A DNA stretch of 64,000 nt from Mucilaginibacter sp. 14171R-50 (GTDB lineage Bacteria > Bacteroidota > Bacteroidia > Sphingobacteriales > Sphingobacteriaceae): assembly GCF_010093045.1 (NCBI RefSeq), contig NZ_CP048115.1, positions 124,001-188,000 on the forward strand, in the 5' to 3' direction. Position 1 is the stretch's first letter. Each line of letters opens with the position of its first letter. Made by a program: the position numbers and the translations under genes. The notes beneath the pieces are model-generated. The model was not told the origin of the DNA. It did no database searches and saw only the letters and a list, made by a program, of their open reading frames with translations. Shown here one piece after another: positions 27,752 to 38,170 of the stretch.

Positions 27752-28354
27752 TTATACCCTGGGCAACCGCCAGTTATGGCGCACTGATAACAAGCGAAAG
27801 CTACAGATCAACACCACCGAAATAGATTCCGCGAGCTGCTTTTCTATCAATGGCAGTAAAAGAACATAGCAAATGCCGCCGGTAATACACGGAATGGCAT
27901 ACAACTCTTTATGAAACAGCACCGGGATGTGATTAAGCAGCATATCGCGCAGTACGCCGCCAAAGCAACCGGTAATAGTGCCCAGTGCTATGCAAGCGCC
28001 CGTACCCAGATGGGCATCCAACCCTTTTTGGATGCCTATTATGGCAAATAACCCCAACCCCAGGGCATCAAAAAGCACCAACGTTACCTTGAAGTTTTTA
28101 ACCCGTTTTTTAAAAAGAATGGTTACCACCGTGGTTGCCAGTATGATGAGCGGGGTGCTTACATCCCGCAGCCACGAAACCGGTGTATTACCAATAAGTA
28201 AATCGCGCAGGGTACCACCGCCAATGGCCGTTACAAAGCCCAGAATGAATACCCCAAAAACATCAAGCCTTTTTTGCATCGCCGAAAAAGCGCCCGATAC
28301 CGTGAAGGCAATGATGCCCAGTATCTCTATAACGGTTGAAAAGCTCAAGTGCAT
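27752..28354 (-). CDS. TRIC-type / UPF0126 (YicG-like) membrane channel protein
   Basis: This is a 200-residue protein of two repeated three-helix units. Each unit carries the family glycine motif: GFVTAIGGGTLRDLL near residue 40 and GTITGCFGGVLRDMLL near residue 127. Bacterial homologues of TRIC form trimeric potassium-permeable channels; UPF0126/YicG members were also linked to small-molecule transport. The gene is monocistronic and convergent with the TonB receptor. Family membership is clear; the permeant ion is inferred. Confidence 0.92.
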   Translation of the reverse strand: MHLSFSTVIEILGIIAFTVSGAFSAMQKRLDVFGVFILGFVTAIGGGTLRDLLIGNTPVSWLRDVSTPLIILATTVVTILFKKRVKNFKVTLVLFDALGLGLFAIIGIQKGLDAHLGTGACIALGTITGCFGGVLRDMLLNHIPVLFHKELYAIPCITGGICYVLLLPLIEKQLAESISVVLICSFRLLSVRHNWRLPRV

Positions 28355-28365
28355 ATGGTTTTAAA

Positions 28366-28450
28366 AGAATCAGGATATTTAGAGTCAGGAGAGGAAGGGA
28401 ATACCTGTATTTCCCTTAATTCTTGACTTCCTGATTCCTGACTTTCATTT
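28366..28450. repeat. Imperfect palindrome built from heptamer-like units
   Basis: The left part (GAATCAGGA, AGAGTCAGGA, GGAAGGGAATACC) is mirrored by the right part (GTATTTCCC, TTCTTGACTTCC, TGATTCCTGACTTTC). The right arm falls into 7-bp units (TTCTTGA, CTTCCTG, ATTCCTG, ACTTTCA). It sits between two divergent genes and contains no coding sequence. Confidence 0.55.
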
Positions 28451-28547
28451 ATTGCAAACCTAACTTTTTGCAGCGATATAACCATTCGCTTTGTTTTTCA
28501 TGCTCATATAGCTATAATTGCGAAGTATTAAAATTTCTGCATCTATC

Positions 28548-29792
28548 ATGACCAAGCAAAAAGGATTCACTACCACATTGTTACACGCCGACCGCTTACG
28601 TAAACCCGAGTTTGGGGCTCTTCACCAGCCCATCCATACTGCGGTAACCTGGGGATTTGATGATGTGCAGGACCTGGTGAACGTGTTTCAGAATAAAGCG
28701 AAGGGTTACGCCTACTCCAGGCAGGGCAACCCCACTACCGCCGCGCTCGAGAACAAGGTTACTATGATGGAGAACGGCCTGGCCTCGGTGAGTTTTGCCA
28801 CCGGTATGGCAGCCATTATGGCTACCGTTTTTGCGCTGGTAAAAAAGGGCAGCCACATAATCGCCAGCTCGTACCTGTTTGGTAATACCCGTAGCGTACT
28901 GCAAACCTTTACAGAAATTGGTTTGGATATTTCATTTGTGGATGCTACATCTGTCGAAAATATAAAGGCGGCATACCAGCCCAATACCTGCATGGTTATG
29001 GTTGAAACTATTGCCAACCCCGCTACCCAAATTGCCGATATGGAAAACATCGGCAAATTTGCCCAGGAAAAAAACCTGATATACGTGGTAGATAACACCA
29101 TGACCTCGCCTTACCTGTTTAAACCCGCAACGGTTAAGGCATCGCTTGTTATAAACGCGTTAACCAAATATATAGGCGGCCACGGCAACGCGCTTGGGGG
29201 CTGCGTAACCGATACCGGCCTTTATAACTGGGCCAACTACCCCGGAATAGCCCAAGTGTTACGCCAGCAAATAAAACCCGAACTTTTAGGCATAACCCAG
29301 ATACGTAAACGCGGCCTGCGCGATGGCGGGGGAACCCTGGCACCCGAAGCAGCGCACACCATATCGGTAGGGGCCGAAACCCTTGCCCTTAGGTTAGAGC
29401 GCGCATGCGGCAACGCCGCCGCGTTGGCCGAGTATTTACAATCGCACCCGTTAGTAAGCAAGGTTTATTACCCGGGCTTAACAGACCACCCGCAGCACCA
29501 GCTGGCAAAAAAATTATTTAAGTTTCCGGGTGGGCTAATGAGCTTTGCTCTGAAAGACGGGGTGGATGTATTTGCGTTTTTGAACCGCCTGCGGGTGGTA
29601 ATTAAAAGCAGCAACCTTGGCGATACCCGCACGCTGGCAATACCTGTGGCCCAAACCATATTTTTTGAACTTGGCCCCGAAAGGCGCGCAGAAATGGGCA
29701 TCCCCGAGGGGATGATACGCCTATCGGTAGGTATCGAAGACCGTGAAGACCTGTTGGAAGATTTTAAGCAGGCTTTTGAAGAGGCTTTGTAA
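28548..29792 (+). CDS. PLP-dependent trans-sulfuration enzyme (cystathionine gamma-synthase family)
   Basis: Start ATG 28548 (MTKQKGFTTTLLHADR) gives 414 residues; ten upstream residues are unlike the family. Signatures are YSRQGNPTTAALE, SFATGMAAIMA, VVDNTMTSPYLFKP and INALTKYIGGHG with the PLP lysine Lys207. The C-terminus has SSNLGDTRTLAIPV and GMIRLSVGIED. The family covers cystathionine gamma-synthase, O-acetylhomoserine sulfhydrylase and methionine or cystathionine gamma-lyase, and sequence alone does not settle which. No SAM riboswitch precedes it, although one is present elsewhere in the window. Confidence 0.9.
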   Translation: MTKQKGFTTTLLHADRLRKPEFGALHQPIHTAVTWGFDDVQDLVNVFQNKAKGYAYSRQGNPTTAALENKVTMMENGLASVSFATGMAAIMATVFALVKKGSHIIASSYLFGNTRSVLQTFTEIGLDISFVDATSVENIKAAYQPNTCMVMVETIANPATQIADMENIGKFAQEKNLIYVVDNTMTSPYLFKPATVKASLVINALTKYIGGHGNALGGCVTDTGLYNWANYPGIAQVLRQQIKPELLGITQIRKRGLRDGGGTLAPEAAHTISVGAETLALRLERACGNAAALAEYLQSHPLVSKVYYPGLTDHPQHQLAKKLFKFPGGLMSFALKDGVDVFAFLNRLRVVIKSSNLGDTRTLAIPVAQTIFFELGPERRAEMGIPEGMIRLSVGIEDREDLLEDFKQAFEEAL

Positions 29793-29811
29793 ATTAATGA
29801 TAACAACAGTT

Positions 29812-29894
29812 CCCCTCTCGAGAGGGGGCGCGCCTGATAGTGCGATTGCAGGGGTGTGTTTGTACGCTTTACTAAACCCTCCCGGCGGGAGGGA
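29812..29894. repeat. Palindromic intergenic repeat element, copy B
   Basis: This stretch begins TTCCCCTCTCGAGAGGGG and ends AAACCCTCCCGGCGGGAGGGAA. Its ends match copy A at 5502-5613 (TTCCCTCC... and ...GGGAGGGAA with AAACCC on the inner side). The interior differs between copies. It lies between two convergent genes and could also act as a transcription end structure. Confidence 0.6.
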
Positions 29895-29970
29895 ATCGCA
29901 CATGGCCATCTCTTTATAAAACTATATCTGTAACATCCGATAATTACCGATAACGACTTTTAGAATATAT

Positions 29971-30147
29971 TTATTTGGAGACGCAAACTGCTGCTTTAGC
30001 CGGATAAGTTGCTGCACGTGCCGGCTGGTTATTGCACTTACCCAGCAAGGTGTATATCACAATAAATATAACGATGGTAGACAGGCAACCACCGCCTAAC
30101 TTTTTGGCGCCCCATGCTGCAATTATTCCCCTGAAAAAATTATTCAT
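29971..30147 (-). CDS. Small conserved-type membrane protein (58 aa)
   Basis: ATG at 30147 opens a 58-codon frame ending at TAA 29971. It begins MNNFFRGIIAAWGAKKLGGG, has one transmembrane helix (CLSTIVIFIVIYTLLGKC, about 21-38) and a short Ala-rich tail ending VCVSK. Small proteins with an N-terminal AAKKLGGGC segment and a single helix occur in other Bacteroidota, as I recall them, without known function. Two cysteines bracket the helix. It lies 52 bp after the start of the gap downstream of the macroglobulin-like gene's end and is on the same strand as that gene but upstream of it in neither operon sense, so it is probably transcribed alone. Confidence 0.65.
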   Translation of the reverse strand: MNNFFRGIIAAWGAKKLGGGCLSTIVIFIVIYTLLGKCNNQPARAATYPAKAAVCVSK

Positions 30148-30199
30148 ACTCTTTTTTTATATGCTAAACGCAATTTTTTGCAGATGGTTTTAACTGCTG

Positions 30200-32707
30200 T
30201 TAGGGCAGTTTCCTTTTTACGTTAAAGGTTTGTTCGCCGTAAACCACATCTTCGTCGGTAAGGCCCTGTACTACAATTTTAAACGGGCCGGCAATATCGT
30301 TGGTAAAAAACGTCAGATTGGTTTCTGCCGATGAACTTAAAGGCACCTGGTATTTCCAAAAAATGGTAGACTGGTAGTCCGGCGGTGCGTCTTTCTCTTT
30401 ATCGTAATCTACCACATAAAACTCTTTATGGGCATAAATGCCCTTTAACCGCAGCATACTTGTATATTCTTTTTCTTTACGTAATATGCATCCGCGGTAC
30501 ACTATGTTTACATACTGCCCGCCTCGAAAAACTTTTACTACGTCCCCCTTTTTTAAGGGCTGGAACCTGTTATTGCCAAACGGGTGGTTGCCGCAGTTAA
30601 GGATATTATTAAAGCACACCCAATCGCCGCACTCGTTTTTACCCAGGTCATCATCAACGGTGAACCTTGGTAAGCTTGCAAAGAACTGGTTGCTTTTGAC
30701 AGCCTTTATCTGCACCTCTTTTAACTGCTTTATTTTATTGGGCAGTGCCATCACCAAATCCTCGTTGCTGCCGCCCGATGCAGGCATTACGTCGTTATTG
30801 AATGTTAGCGTATCCGCCAGTTTTTGAGTAAAAGCCTCAAACGGGTTGTTAATGTGTATGGCGTAGGGGGCCGTTTTGGCTTTACCATTAATAAACAATA
30901 TCATTTTTTTATCGGCGGGGGTAACCATGCTGCGCTCATTCATTTTAAAATGACCGCTGCTGTCGGTATGTACTATCTGCGCTAACGTGTCGGCAATGGC
31001 GCTTAAATCAATGGGCTTTTTTAATGGCTTGTTACTAAACGTGACGTCGCCATTATAGGCCAAGTTCTGATATTGCTGTATCGTATCCGCCATCTGCGCT
31101 TTCATCATTTCCGGCCAGGTGTAGCGGCTCCAGCCCTTTATCAGCAGCAGTTTGTTCAAATATTCCCTGTCTGTTGTTTCATCACCCATCAAATTATCTT
31201 TAAGGGGGATGTTTTGCAGCTGGCTTGTAAGGTAGTAATAGCTTTCGATGTTGTTAGTCAGTTTATAACTCATGCGGTTATCCTGCACGCAAGCCACAGA
31301 AACATAACCCGAAAGCGGGATACCGGCGGCATTGCCCAGCTTAATATTAAGCTTAACCTTTTGCCGTGTGTCATATTCCTTTTGGTCGGTTTTTACCTTC
31401 AAAACAGATCTTTTGTCATAATGCGCAAAAAACACACGCTCGGCATAAGGCCTTTCTATACTGTCTAATACGGTGATCATGGTTAAACCACGAGGCAGGT
31501 CGGCAACGGCAAATTTAGCTACCAGCCCTTCCGGGTAGATCTCTTCTTCGCGCGACGCAAAAACCTCACGGTAGTTATGCAATAGTATTTTTACTAACTG
31601 CTGCCTGGTGCTTTGCAATTTAATGGTAATACTATCGGGCGACAAAGCATCCACAACCTGTAGTACCAGCCCCTGCGCCAAAGCCTTTGGCAAAGCGCAA
31701 ACGGTATCTATCACCCCTGCGCGCGACACTTTTACCTGGTAACCGGCACCTTTTTGAGGCGCCAGCTTAAACACGCCCATTCCGTAGCTGTCGGTAGATA
31801 TTGTATCCACAGGCTTACCGTTTTTAAGCACAATACCCTTAATACTCAATGGCTCGCCTTTAGCGCCTTTAGCTTCCCAGCCTATGTTGCTGGCTTTGCC
31901 GGTAACCAGGTTACCCCCTTCGGGGTAAAACCTTATTGTAGCCTTTGCTTTGCGCACCGGGAGCGCGATACGGATACTTTCCTTTAGCTTTCCGTCGCCA
32001 ACGTCGGCCCTTAAAACATGGCTGGCCTCTGATACCTGTCCCTTATCAAGCGTAAGGATATGTTCGCCGGTAACGCCTGTTTTTGCAGTAGCCAGCACCG
32101 CTCCGCGGCGGGTGTTGCTCATTCTATATTTTACAGGCGCCTCTATTAAGGGCAGCTCTTTTGATTTTGCCGTAAGCAGGGTGCTTATTTTACCGGGCGG
32201 GGTTTGGGCGCTGTCTATCAAATTTAATGATAGGTTAAAGGCCGGCGGATTTGTTGTTTTAACGGTTATTGCCTGCTTAAAAAAAGCCTGGGGTTTGCCG
32301 TTTACCAACCTATCTGTATAAGCTGCCAGGTGGTAATTACCGGCAGCTACCGAGTCGGGGATATACATACTGCCAAAACTAAGGCCGCCATCCATAATAA
32401 AATTTGCCTGGGTGGCTATTTTATTATCGTCATCACTAATAAGCGACACCGAAAGGATATGATGTTCTTTAACCTTATTAATATCCGAGCTGATGAGATA
32501 CCCGGTAAACCATATCTCCTCGTTGTTGGTGTAGATGTTTTTATCGAAATGAATAAATAAAACGGGCGACTGGTCTTTTAGCCCGTACAAATTCATTTTC
32601 GCAACAAGCGTATCCGAAAGTTCAGCCTCGTCCTGCGCAAGAAGTGCCGGCGACGCCATAAAAACAAATAATACGCAGCTGATGAGGCGAAAAATAAACT
32701 TATCCAT
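30200..32707 (-). CDS. Secreted macroglobulin-like (MG/A2M N-domain) envelope protein
   Basis: This 835-residue protein has a signal peptide ending near LLAQ (residue 25). The first domain carries the pattern PVLFIHFDKNIYTNNEEIWFTGYLI, seen in macroglobulin-type MG domains (compare 'DKPIYRPGE' in alpha-2-macroglobulins). Repeated beta-sandwich domains follow, including YPEGGNLVTGKASNIGWEAKG near residue 255, and no thioester motif is present. Such large secreted proteins are common in Sphingobacteriaceae and of unknown role, possibly scaffold or envelope proteins. The gene stands alone between a small membrane-protein gene and a hybrid kinase gene. Architecture is read directly; function is open. 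Confidence 0.75.
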   Translation of the reverse strand: MDKFIFRLISCVLFVFMASPALLAQDEAELSDTLVAKMNLYGLKDQSPVLFIHFDKNIYTNNEEIWFTGYLISSDINKVKEHHILSVSLISDDDNKIATQANFIMDGGLSFGSMYIPDSVAAGNYHLAAYTDRLVNGKPQAFFKQAITVKTTNPPAFNLSLNLIDSAQTPPGKISTLLTAKSKELPLIEAPVKYRMSNTRRGAVLATAKTGVTGEHILTLDKGQVSEASHVLRADVGDGKLKESIRIALPVRKAKATIRFYPEGGNLVTGKASNIGWEAKGAKGEPLSIKGIVLKNGKPVDTISTDSYGMGVFKLAPQKGAGYQVKVSRAGVIDTVCALPKALAQGLVLQVVDALSPDSITIKLQSTRQQLVKILLHNYREVFASREEEIYPEGLVAKFAVADLPRGLTMITVLDSIERPYAERVFFAHYDKRSVLKVKTDQKEYDTRQKVKLNIKLGNAAGIPLSGYVSVACVQDNRMSYKLTNNIESYYYLTSQLQNIPLKDNLMGDETTDREYLNKLLLIKGWSRYTWPEMMKAQMADTIQQYQNLAYNGDVTFSNKPLKKPIDLSAIADTLAQIVHTDSSGHFKMNERSMVTPADKKMILFINGKAKTAPYAIHINNPFEAFTQKLADTLTFNNDVMPASGGSNEDLVMALPNKIKQLKEVQIKAVKSNQFFASLPRFTVDDDLGKNECGDWVCFNNILNCGNHPFGNNRFQPLKKGDVVKVFRGGQYVNIVYRGCILRKEKEYTSMLRLKGIYAHKEFYVVDYDKEKDAPPDYQSTIFWKYQVPLSSSAETNLTFFTNDIAGPFKIVVQGLTDEDVVYGEQTFNVKRKLP

Positions 32708-32789
32708 TGCCTAAAAATAACAATAAGTTTATAAAAACCCCGACTGATGCCTGCTGTGCTTTATAAATAATTACACCTTATAAACAGGG

Positions 32790-35700
32790 TTATGCCTTAA
32801 ACGACGATGCATTTTTTACCACATCCAGATACGATTTTTCCAGATAGACCAACAATTCGGCAAAGCCAATAGGTTTAGACATAAAGTAGTTCATACCGGC
32901 CTGCAGGCATTTCATTTTATCCTCGGGCATTGCGCTGGCCGTCATGGCAATAATAACGGGTTGGTGGGAGTTTTGCCGCCGTATTATTTGGGTGGCCTCT
33001 AAACCGTCTAACTCGGGCATCTGTACATCCATTAAAACCACATCGAATTTTTCCATCTGCGTTATGTCCACCGCTTCGCGGCCGTTAGCTACCATAAAAG
33101 GTTCGTACCCAAATTTCTTTAGTATCTGTTTAATAACTTTTTGGTTGATCAAATTGTCTTCGGCTACCAATATTTTCAATGGGAACTTTAGGGCAAAACC
33201 GGAAGAAACAGCCTGCGGAACCGGATTATGCGCGGGCTGATGCTGCGCCGAGGGCTCGTCCGCAGGCAGCCGGCATAGCATGCTAAAGGTTACTTCGGTA
33301 CCAACATCCAGCACACTCTCGATATTCATTGATCCGCCTAACAGTTCAACAAGGCGCTCGCAAATAACCAGGCCGAGGCCCGTGCCCCCATATTTGCGTG
33401 TTGTAGACGAATCACCTTGAGAGAATGGCCTGAATAAGCGCGAAAGCTTGTCGGGCGATATGCCAACGCCTGTATCTTTAACATGGAAGGATATTTTCGC
33501 ATCCGCTTTATCTACATAAAGTAATTCTGCGGCAACAGATACCGTGCCCGCTTTAGTAAACTTTAGTGCGTTGCCTATCAGGTTTATCAAAACCTGCTTT
33601 AACCGTAGCTTGTCGCTAATCACCTTTTCGGGGATGTTCTGGTCAATTGAACAGGTAAGCTGTATGTTCTGTTTAACGGCTTGCCCGCTAAACAGCTTTA
33701 GTACTTCGTTGATGCATTCCTGCAGGTTAAACTCGTGAATATCAAGTACCATCTCACCCGATTCTATCTTCGAGAAATCGAGGATATCGTTTATTACGTT
33801 AATAAGGCTTTCGCCGCTTATGCGGATGGTTTCTGCATATTCGCGTTGCTCGGGGTCAAGCCTGGTTTCGCACAATAACGATGCCATACCCATTACACCG
33901 TTCATGGGGGTGCGTATCTCGTGACTCATGGTAGCCAGGAAAATGCTTTTGGCGCGGTTAGCCCGTTCGGCCTCCATTCTGGCTTTCAGTTCCTGTTCGC
34001 GCTGGCCTCTTAGTTCTTCGGATTGTGCCTGTAATTCTTCGTTTATGGCGGTCAACTCCTCCGACTGGTCCTGCAACTCGTTTGCCTGCTTTTTGATCTC
34101 TGCGGTGCGCTGTTTAACAATACGTTCCAGCTCGGCTTTTTTTGAGCGTATATCGCTTAAGCGGTACCGGTAATAACCATACAGTAAGCCGGCAACAGTT
34201 ATCGCAGCCAAAATTTTAAACCACCAGGTCATCCAAAAAGGGCCTGCTACAATAATGCGTAGTTGCGCGGGGGTGGTGTTCCACACGCCGTCGTTGTTGG
34301 CGGCCTTTACCTTAAAAACATATTCGCCCGGGTATAAATTGGTATAAGTTGCCCTGCGCTGCGTACCTACATAATTCCAGCCGTCTTCAAAACCTTGTAA
34401 CTGATATGCATATTGGCTTAAACCCGGTAAGGTATAACTTAATGCCATGTACTCAACCGTAAAAACCGATTGCTTGTAGTCGAGCTTTATCTCTTTTGTT
34501 TGGCTTATAACCTGTTTAAGCGGCGAGCCGTTACCAATGGGTAAGGCCTTATTAAACAGCTGAAAACCGCTTATGATTATTTTGGGTGGGTGGCTGTTAA
34601 CCGGCAGGTTCGACGGATCGATTATATTAAAACCGTTAAGCCCGCCAAACAACAATTTGCCGCTTTGGGTTACCAGGCCGGCGCCCTTTGAAAACTCGGG
34701 GCCCTGCAAACCGTTAAGATTTGTAAAATGCCTGAAACTGCCGGTGCCGGGTTTAAAACGAATTAACCCGTTTGTTGTGCTTACCCAGATATACCCATAT
34801 TTATCTTCGGTTATTACGTTTATGATAGAATACACGTCGCCATTAGGGAAGTGATAACCTGCAAAGTGTTTGCTTTTGGCATTGTACAGGTTTAGCCCCC
34901 CGCCTATTGTACCAACCCACAAGTTACCCTTGCTATCCTCAAAAATATCTGATATGGTATTATTGGTTAAACCGGCATTAAACGTTTTAAACTGTGTAAA
35001 ATTATTTTTACCCGGGTTATATAAGTTTAGTCCGTCATAGGTGCCTACCCAAACGTTGTTCTTCCGGTCGCGGTAAATAACGCGCACATCGTTGTTGCTC
35101 AGGCAATGTAGCGTATCCTTCGTGTCGTACTTGTACCGCTTTGTTACCAAACCGCTATGTATAACATTTACGCCCCCTTCATCAAGCCCCACCCAAATAT
35201 CATTGTTCTGGTCCTGCATTAACGAAAACACTATATCGCTACTGATATTTTTGGGGGTAAGGCCCTTTGAATAGTGCGCTATTTTTTTGGTTTTACCCTC
35301 AAGTACATCTAAACCGTTGCCATAAGTGCCTGCCCATAGCCTGTTATCTTTATCCTTTAAAAGCGCGAGTATCTTACTACCGCTTATGCCAATATTATCA
35401 TGGGTTATTTTTTGTGTTGCCTTGTCCATGTAGTTTAGCCCCCCGCCGTCGGTACCTATCCATATATCGGGGCCAACCTCGGCAAAACACAGCGCATGAT
35501 TGTTGGTTAACGCGTTTACGGCACCTCTTTGATTTGAGAATTGTAAAAACGAAGGGACATTGTTATCGTATTTCAGCATGCCCGACTCAAATGTTCCAAC
35601 CCGCAGTATACTCCCGGTATCGTAAACATAATTAACCGAGTTTACCTTGTTATTAAATTTGTTATAACGATGGTCAAACGTATGAGTAGTTTCATCAAAA

Positions 35701-36614
35701 AGATCTAATCCTTCCTCGGTACCCACCCAAAGTTGGTGTCCGGATGCCAAGGCAAGGCTAAATACCGAATTATGGGTTATTGAATTTGGATTATTGGCCT
35801 GGTGGCTGTAATGCGTAAACGATTCCGCCGCGCGGTTAAACAGGTCAAGCCCGCTATCCGCAGTAGCGATCCATATATCCCCGTTATTTTTTACAAGCAG
35901 GTTGCGTATATGATCAGTAGCGATGCTTTTGCTGTTTGAAGCGCTATGAACATATTTTTTCTTCTCCCCGGTTTTGTAATTAAACCTGACCAAGCCGCCA
36001 TCTGTACCCAACCACAGGTAGCCGTATTTATCTTCCTTTACCGAATAAATATGATGGTCGGCAATGTAATCCTTGTCCTTTTCGTAAAAAAACCGGGTTA
36101 CCTTATGCGTTACCGGATCGAGCAGGTTTAAACCCGAATAGGTGCCCACCCACATGTTGTTTTTGCTATCGCGATAGATGCTGTTGATATCATCGTTAGA
36201 TATGGTGGTGACAACATTTTTATTTGCGGTAAAGTTTATAAACGAATCGGTGTTCCGGTCATACAAACTTAGGCCGCCGCCCCCCGTGCCAACCCATAAG
36301 TTGCCCGCGGCATCTTCGGCAAGAACATTGATGTTGTTGACCCTTAACGAGTTTTTATCTTTGGCGTTGTGGCGGTAAACTTTAAAACCGTACCCGTCGT
36401 AACGGTTAAGGCCATCATCGGTAGCCAGCCAGATATAACCTACCCTATCCTCAAAAATAAACTTAACGTTACTGTGCGACAGGCCATCGCTGATGCTCAG
36501 GGTAGTTTTATAGGCATTTTGATATTGCGCGGAAACCTTTACAGATATTACAGATAAGGCACTTATTATTAATATGATAAACACCTGTACAGGCCTTAAA
36601 GATCGTCTGCTCAT
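32790..36614 (-). CDS. Hybrid sensor histidine kinase with propeller sensor and receiver, no DNA-binding domain
   Basis: This 1,274-residue protein has a signal peptide (to about 29) and two propellers of reg_prop repeats ([15 protein letters not shown] and similar) to about residue 690. A Y_Y_Y domain, a membrane span (about 785-805) and a long coiled coil rich in Glu and Gln follow (about 815-880). The kinase core has His[16 protein letters not shown] (His898), an intact HATPase (HVKDTGVGI and YGGTGLGL), and a receiver with Asp1196 in [13 protein letters not shown]. Unlike the HTCS at 7935-12056 it has no HTH, so it must signal to a separate partner or act by phosphorelay. It lies next to the PL6 gene; whether it controls the polyuronate locus is not shown. 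Confidence 0.93.
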   Translation of the reverse strand: MSRRSLRPVQVFIILIISALSVISVKVSAQYQNAYKTTLSISDGLSHSNVKFIFEDRVGYIWLATDDGLNRYDGYGFKVYRHNAKDKNSLRVNNINVLAEDAAGNLWVGTGGGGLSLYDRNTDSFINFTANKNVVTTISNDDINSIYRDSKNNMWVGTYSGLNLLDPVTHKVTRFFYEKDKDYIADHHIYSVKEDKYGYLWLGTDGGLVRFNYKTGEKKKYVHSASNSKSIATDHIRNLLVKNNGDIWIATADSGLDLFNRAAESFTHYSHQANNPNSITHNSVFSLALASGHQLWVGTEEGLDLFDETTHTFDHRYNKFNNKVNSVNYVYDTGSILRVGTFESGMLKYDNNVPSFLQFSNQRGAVNALTNNHALCFAEVGPDIWIGTDGGGLNYMDKATQKITHDNIGISGSKILALLKDKDNRLWAGTYGNGLDVLEGKTKKIAHYSKGLTPKNISSDIVFSLMQDQNNDIWVGLDEGGVNVIHSGLVTKRYKYDTKDTLHCLSNNDVRVIYRDRKNNVWVGTYDGLNLYNPGKNNFTQFKTFNAGLTNNTISDIFEDSKGNLWVGTIGGGLNLYNAKSKHFAGYHFPNGDVYSIINVITEDKYGYIWVSTTNGLIRFKPGTGSFRHFTNLNGLQGPEFSKGAGLVTQSGKLLFGGLNGFNIIDPSNLPVNSHPPKIIISGFQLFNKALPIGNGSPLKQVISQTKEIKLDYKQSVFTVEYMALSYTLPGLSQYAYQLQGFEDGWNYVGTQRRATYTNLYPGEYVFKVKAANNDGVWNTTPAQLRIIVAGPFWMTWWFKILAAITVAGLLYGYYRYRLSDIRSKKAELERIVKQRTAEIKKQANELQDQSEELTAINEELQAQSEELRGQREQELKARMEAERANRAKSIFLATMSHEIRTPMNGVMGMASLLCETRLDPEQREYAETIRISGESLINVINDILDFSKIESGEMVLDIHEFNLQECINEVLKLFSGQAVKQNIQLTCSIDQNIPEKVISDKLRLKQVLINLIGNALKFTKAGTVSVAAELLYVDKADAKISFHVKDTGVGISPDKLSRLFRPFSQGDSSTTRKYGGTGLGLVICERLVELLGGSMNIESVLDVGTEVTFSMLCRLPADEPSAQHQPAHNPVPQAVSSGFALKFPLKILVAEDNLINQKVIKQILKKFGYEPFMVANGREAVDITQMEKFDVVLMDVQMPELDGLEATQIIRRQNSHQPVIIAMTASAMPEDKMKCLQAGMNYFMSKPIGFAELLVYLEKSYLDVVKNASSFKA

Positions 36615-36877
36615 TAAATACTACTTTTTTAAATACTTAAACACGCTCGTACAGAACTAATTAGCAAGCAGAATAATAACTTATTGAATTTAGATTTACT
36701 GGTTTGTACGAAAGTAATGTATAAAGGTTGTAAATTTTCTTTACATGAAAGTATTTAACACTATTTTTTTTCTGCAAGTAAAATATCTGTCAATCAGACC
36801 ATTATTACAACAAAAAAATAAGCTATAACTTAATATTAAGGAAAAAGGTTTATAAATAATAATATGACAAACGCTAT
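36615..36877. other. AT-rich intergenic region upstream of the hybrid kinase gene
   Basis: This stretch of about 263 bp should contain the kinase promoter. A TACTTTCG box, one mismatch from TAnnTTTG, is readable on the minus strand near 36706-36713. I see no gene, repeat or terminator in the remainder. Confidence 0.4.
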
Positions 36878-38044
36878 TTATTGTAATACCGGGGTTTGCG
36901 TATCGGCGATTATATTACCGGCTATTTCATTGTTGAAAGGTGCAATATCCTGGATAGTGCGCGATGGATAACGCCTGGTATCGAATTTGCCCGTCCAGTC
37001 GGCGTTTTTACTGCCGCCAACTAAAATACCCGTAATGCAATGGCTTATCTGGTTGTTTTTGATGATGCAATCGCTTGCTGCTATGTAAAAACCGGTGTCT
37101 GCCCTTCCTTTGGCCATGCCGTACATCAGCCTGATGGCTATGGGCAATCCTTTAAAAGTATTGTTGGTAACGGTATGGGTGGTGCCGTTAACGCGTATGC
37201 CTCCTGTACCGCCTTCAAAGCTATTGCTATCTATTAAACATTCGTGGCCGCCGCGCATTACCAGTTCGCCGTGGCAATCTTCAAAATAGTTATTGATATA
37301 CTTATTACCCGATGCCTTGTTACTGATCACTTCCGGCTCGCCGTTGCAGCGTATAAAGCGGTTATCGCGTACGGTTGTATACGAGTAGCGGTTACCTAAC
37401 AGTATGGGGTCCTGCCCTATTTGTACACATTCGCCGCCGTTGTTACCCTTCCAGGTTACGCTGTCCTTATCCATAAAAGTGTTATGATCTATTAGTGTAT
37501 GTAACGACACCTCGTTCGGGCCCACTCTTACCTGTACTTCCTGGTTGTTAAAATTGCCGCTAAAAGTGCAATGATCTACCCGGTTATGCTCGCCCTGCCC
37601 GGATACCGCCACTATAGGCATAAACTGAGCATTTACTGTATTCCTGGTAAAAACGCAATCGGTTACCCTGCAATATTTAGCGGCCTTCATTTCAATAAGC
37701 ACCACGTTAGCGCTTTTTTCTTTAAACAATTGGCAGCCTTCAAATTTTAAACCTCTAACTTGTATGTAACTACCCGTTACCTCTAGTACTGCCTGGTGCA
37801 CCTCGCCCGTAAATACCGCCTTGCCTGTACTTTCGGCCCTGATGATAATAGGCTTGCTGACTGTACCATTACTGTTAACAGCAGCGGCCCAGCCCTGGTA
37901 GCTGCCATTGGCAATTACAATTTCATCCCCCGGCTGCACAATAGCCGCAGCTTTGCTGAACTCACCGGGTGTTTTTACTTTATATTTTTTGCCAAAGCTT
38001 ACCTGAACGCACAGGCAGGCAAGTGTTACCAGTAAAATCTTCAT
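36878..38044 (-). CDS. Polysaccharide lyase family 6 (alginate lyase / chondroitinase B type)
   Basis: Start ATG 38044 (MKILLVTLAC) gives a signal peptide to about residue 18 and 388 residues. The protein is a right-handed beta-helix (repeated GSYIQVRGLKFEGC-type turns). The acidic pair Glu236 and Glu238 (GEPEVISNK), Lys243 and Arg264 (ELVMRGGH) have the same spacing as the calcium ligands, catalytic Lys250 and Arg271 of Pedobacter heparinus chondroitinase B. PL6 enzymes cleave alginate or dermatan sulfate by beta-elimination. Alginate or another polyuronate is favoured by the neighbouring uronate operons. The DUF4350-like gene lies upstream, separated by a hairpin. Confidence 0.9.
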   Translation of the reverse strand: MKILLVTLACLCVQVSFGKKYKVKTPGEFSKAAAIVQPGDEIVIANGSYQGWAAAVNSNGTVSKPIIIRAESTGKAVFTGEVHQAVLEVTGSYIQVRGLKFEGCQLFKEKSANVVLIEMKAAKYCRVTDCVFTRNTVNAQFMPIVAVSGQGEHNRVDHCTFSGNFNNQEVQVRVGPNEVSLHTLIDHNTFMDKDSVTWKGNNGGECVQIGQDPILLGNRYSYTTVRDNRFIRCNGEPEVISNKASGNKYINNYFEDCHGELVMRGGHECLIDSNSFEGGTGGIRVNGTTHTVTNNTFKGLPIAIRLMYGMAKGRADTGFYIAASDCIIKNNQISHCITGILVGGSKNADWTGKFDTRRYPSRTIQDIAPFNNEIAGNIIADTQTPVLQ

Positions 38045-38122
38045 TAAATTTATGTTGTTTATAGTTTTATCCACGGCAGTAGGTGTACTTAATCAAAAGA
38101 TCATACGTGCGTTAACCAAATA

Positions 38123-38147
38123 CCGGCCCCGCTATGCGCGGGACCGG
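38123..38147 (-). terminator. Hairpin between the DUF4350-like and PL6 genes
   Basis: CCGGCCCCGC and GCGGGACCGG form a 10-bp stem with one wobble around a short loop. It lies 24 bp after the stop at 38171. The following minus-strand bases (TATTTGGTT) make only a weak U-tract, so it may attenuate rather than end transcription into PL6. Confidence 0.5.
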
Positions 38148-38170
38148 CGAAATGGCACTTACTCACTATA

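Noticed and set aside
38105..38120. TACGTGCGTTAACC as another LacI operator copy near PL6
   Set aside because: It lacks the CAAA block and two positions of the 44980-45060 repeat, so similarity is too weak.
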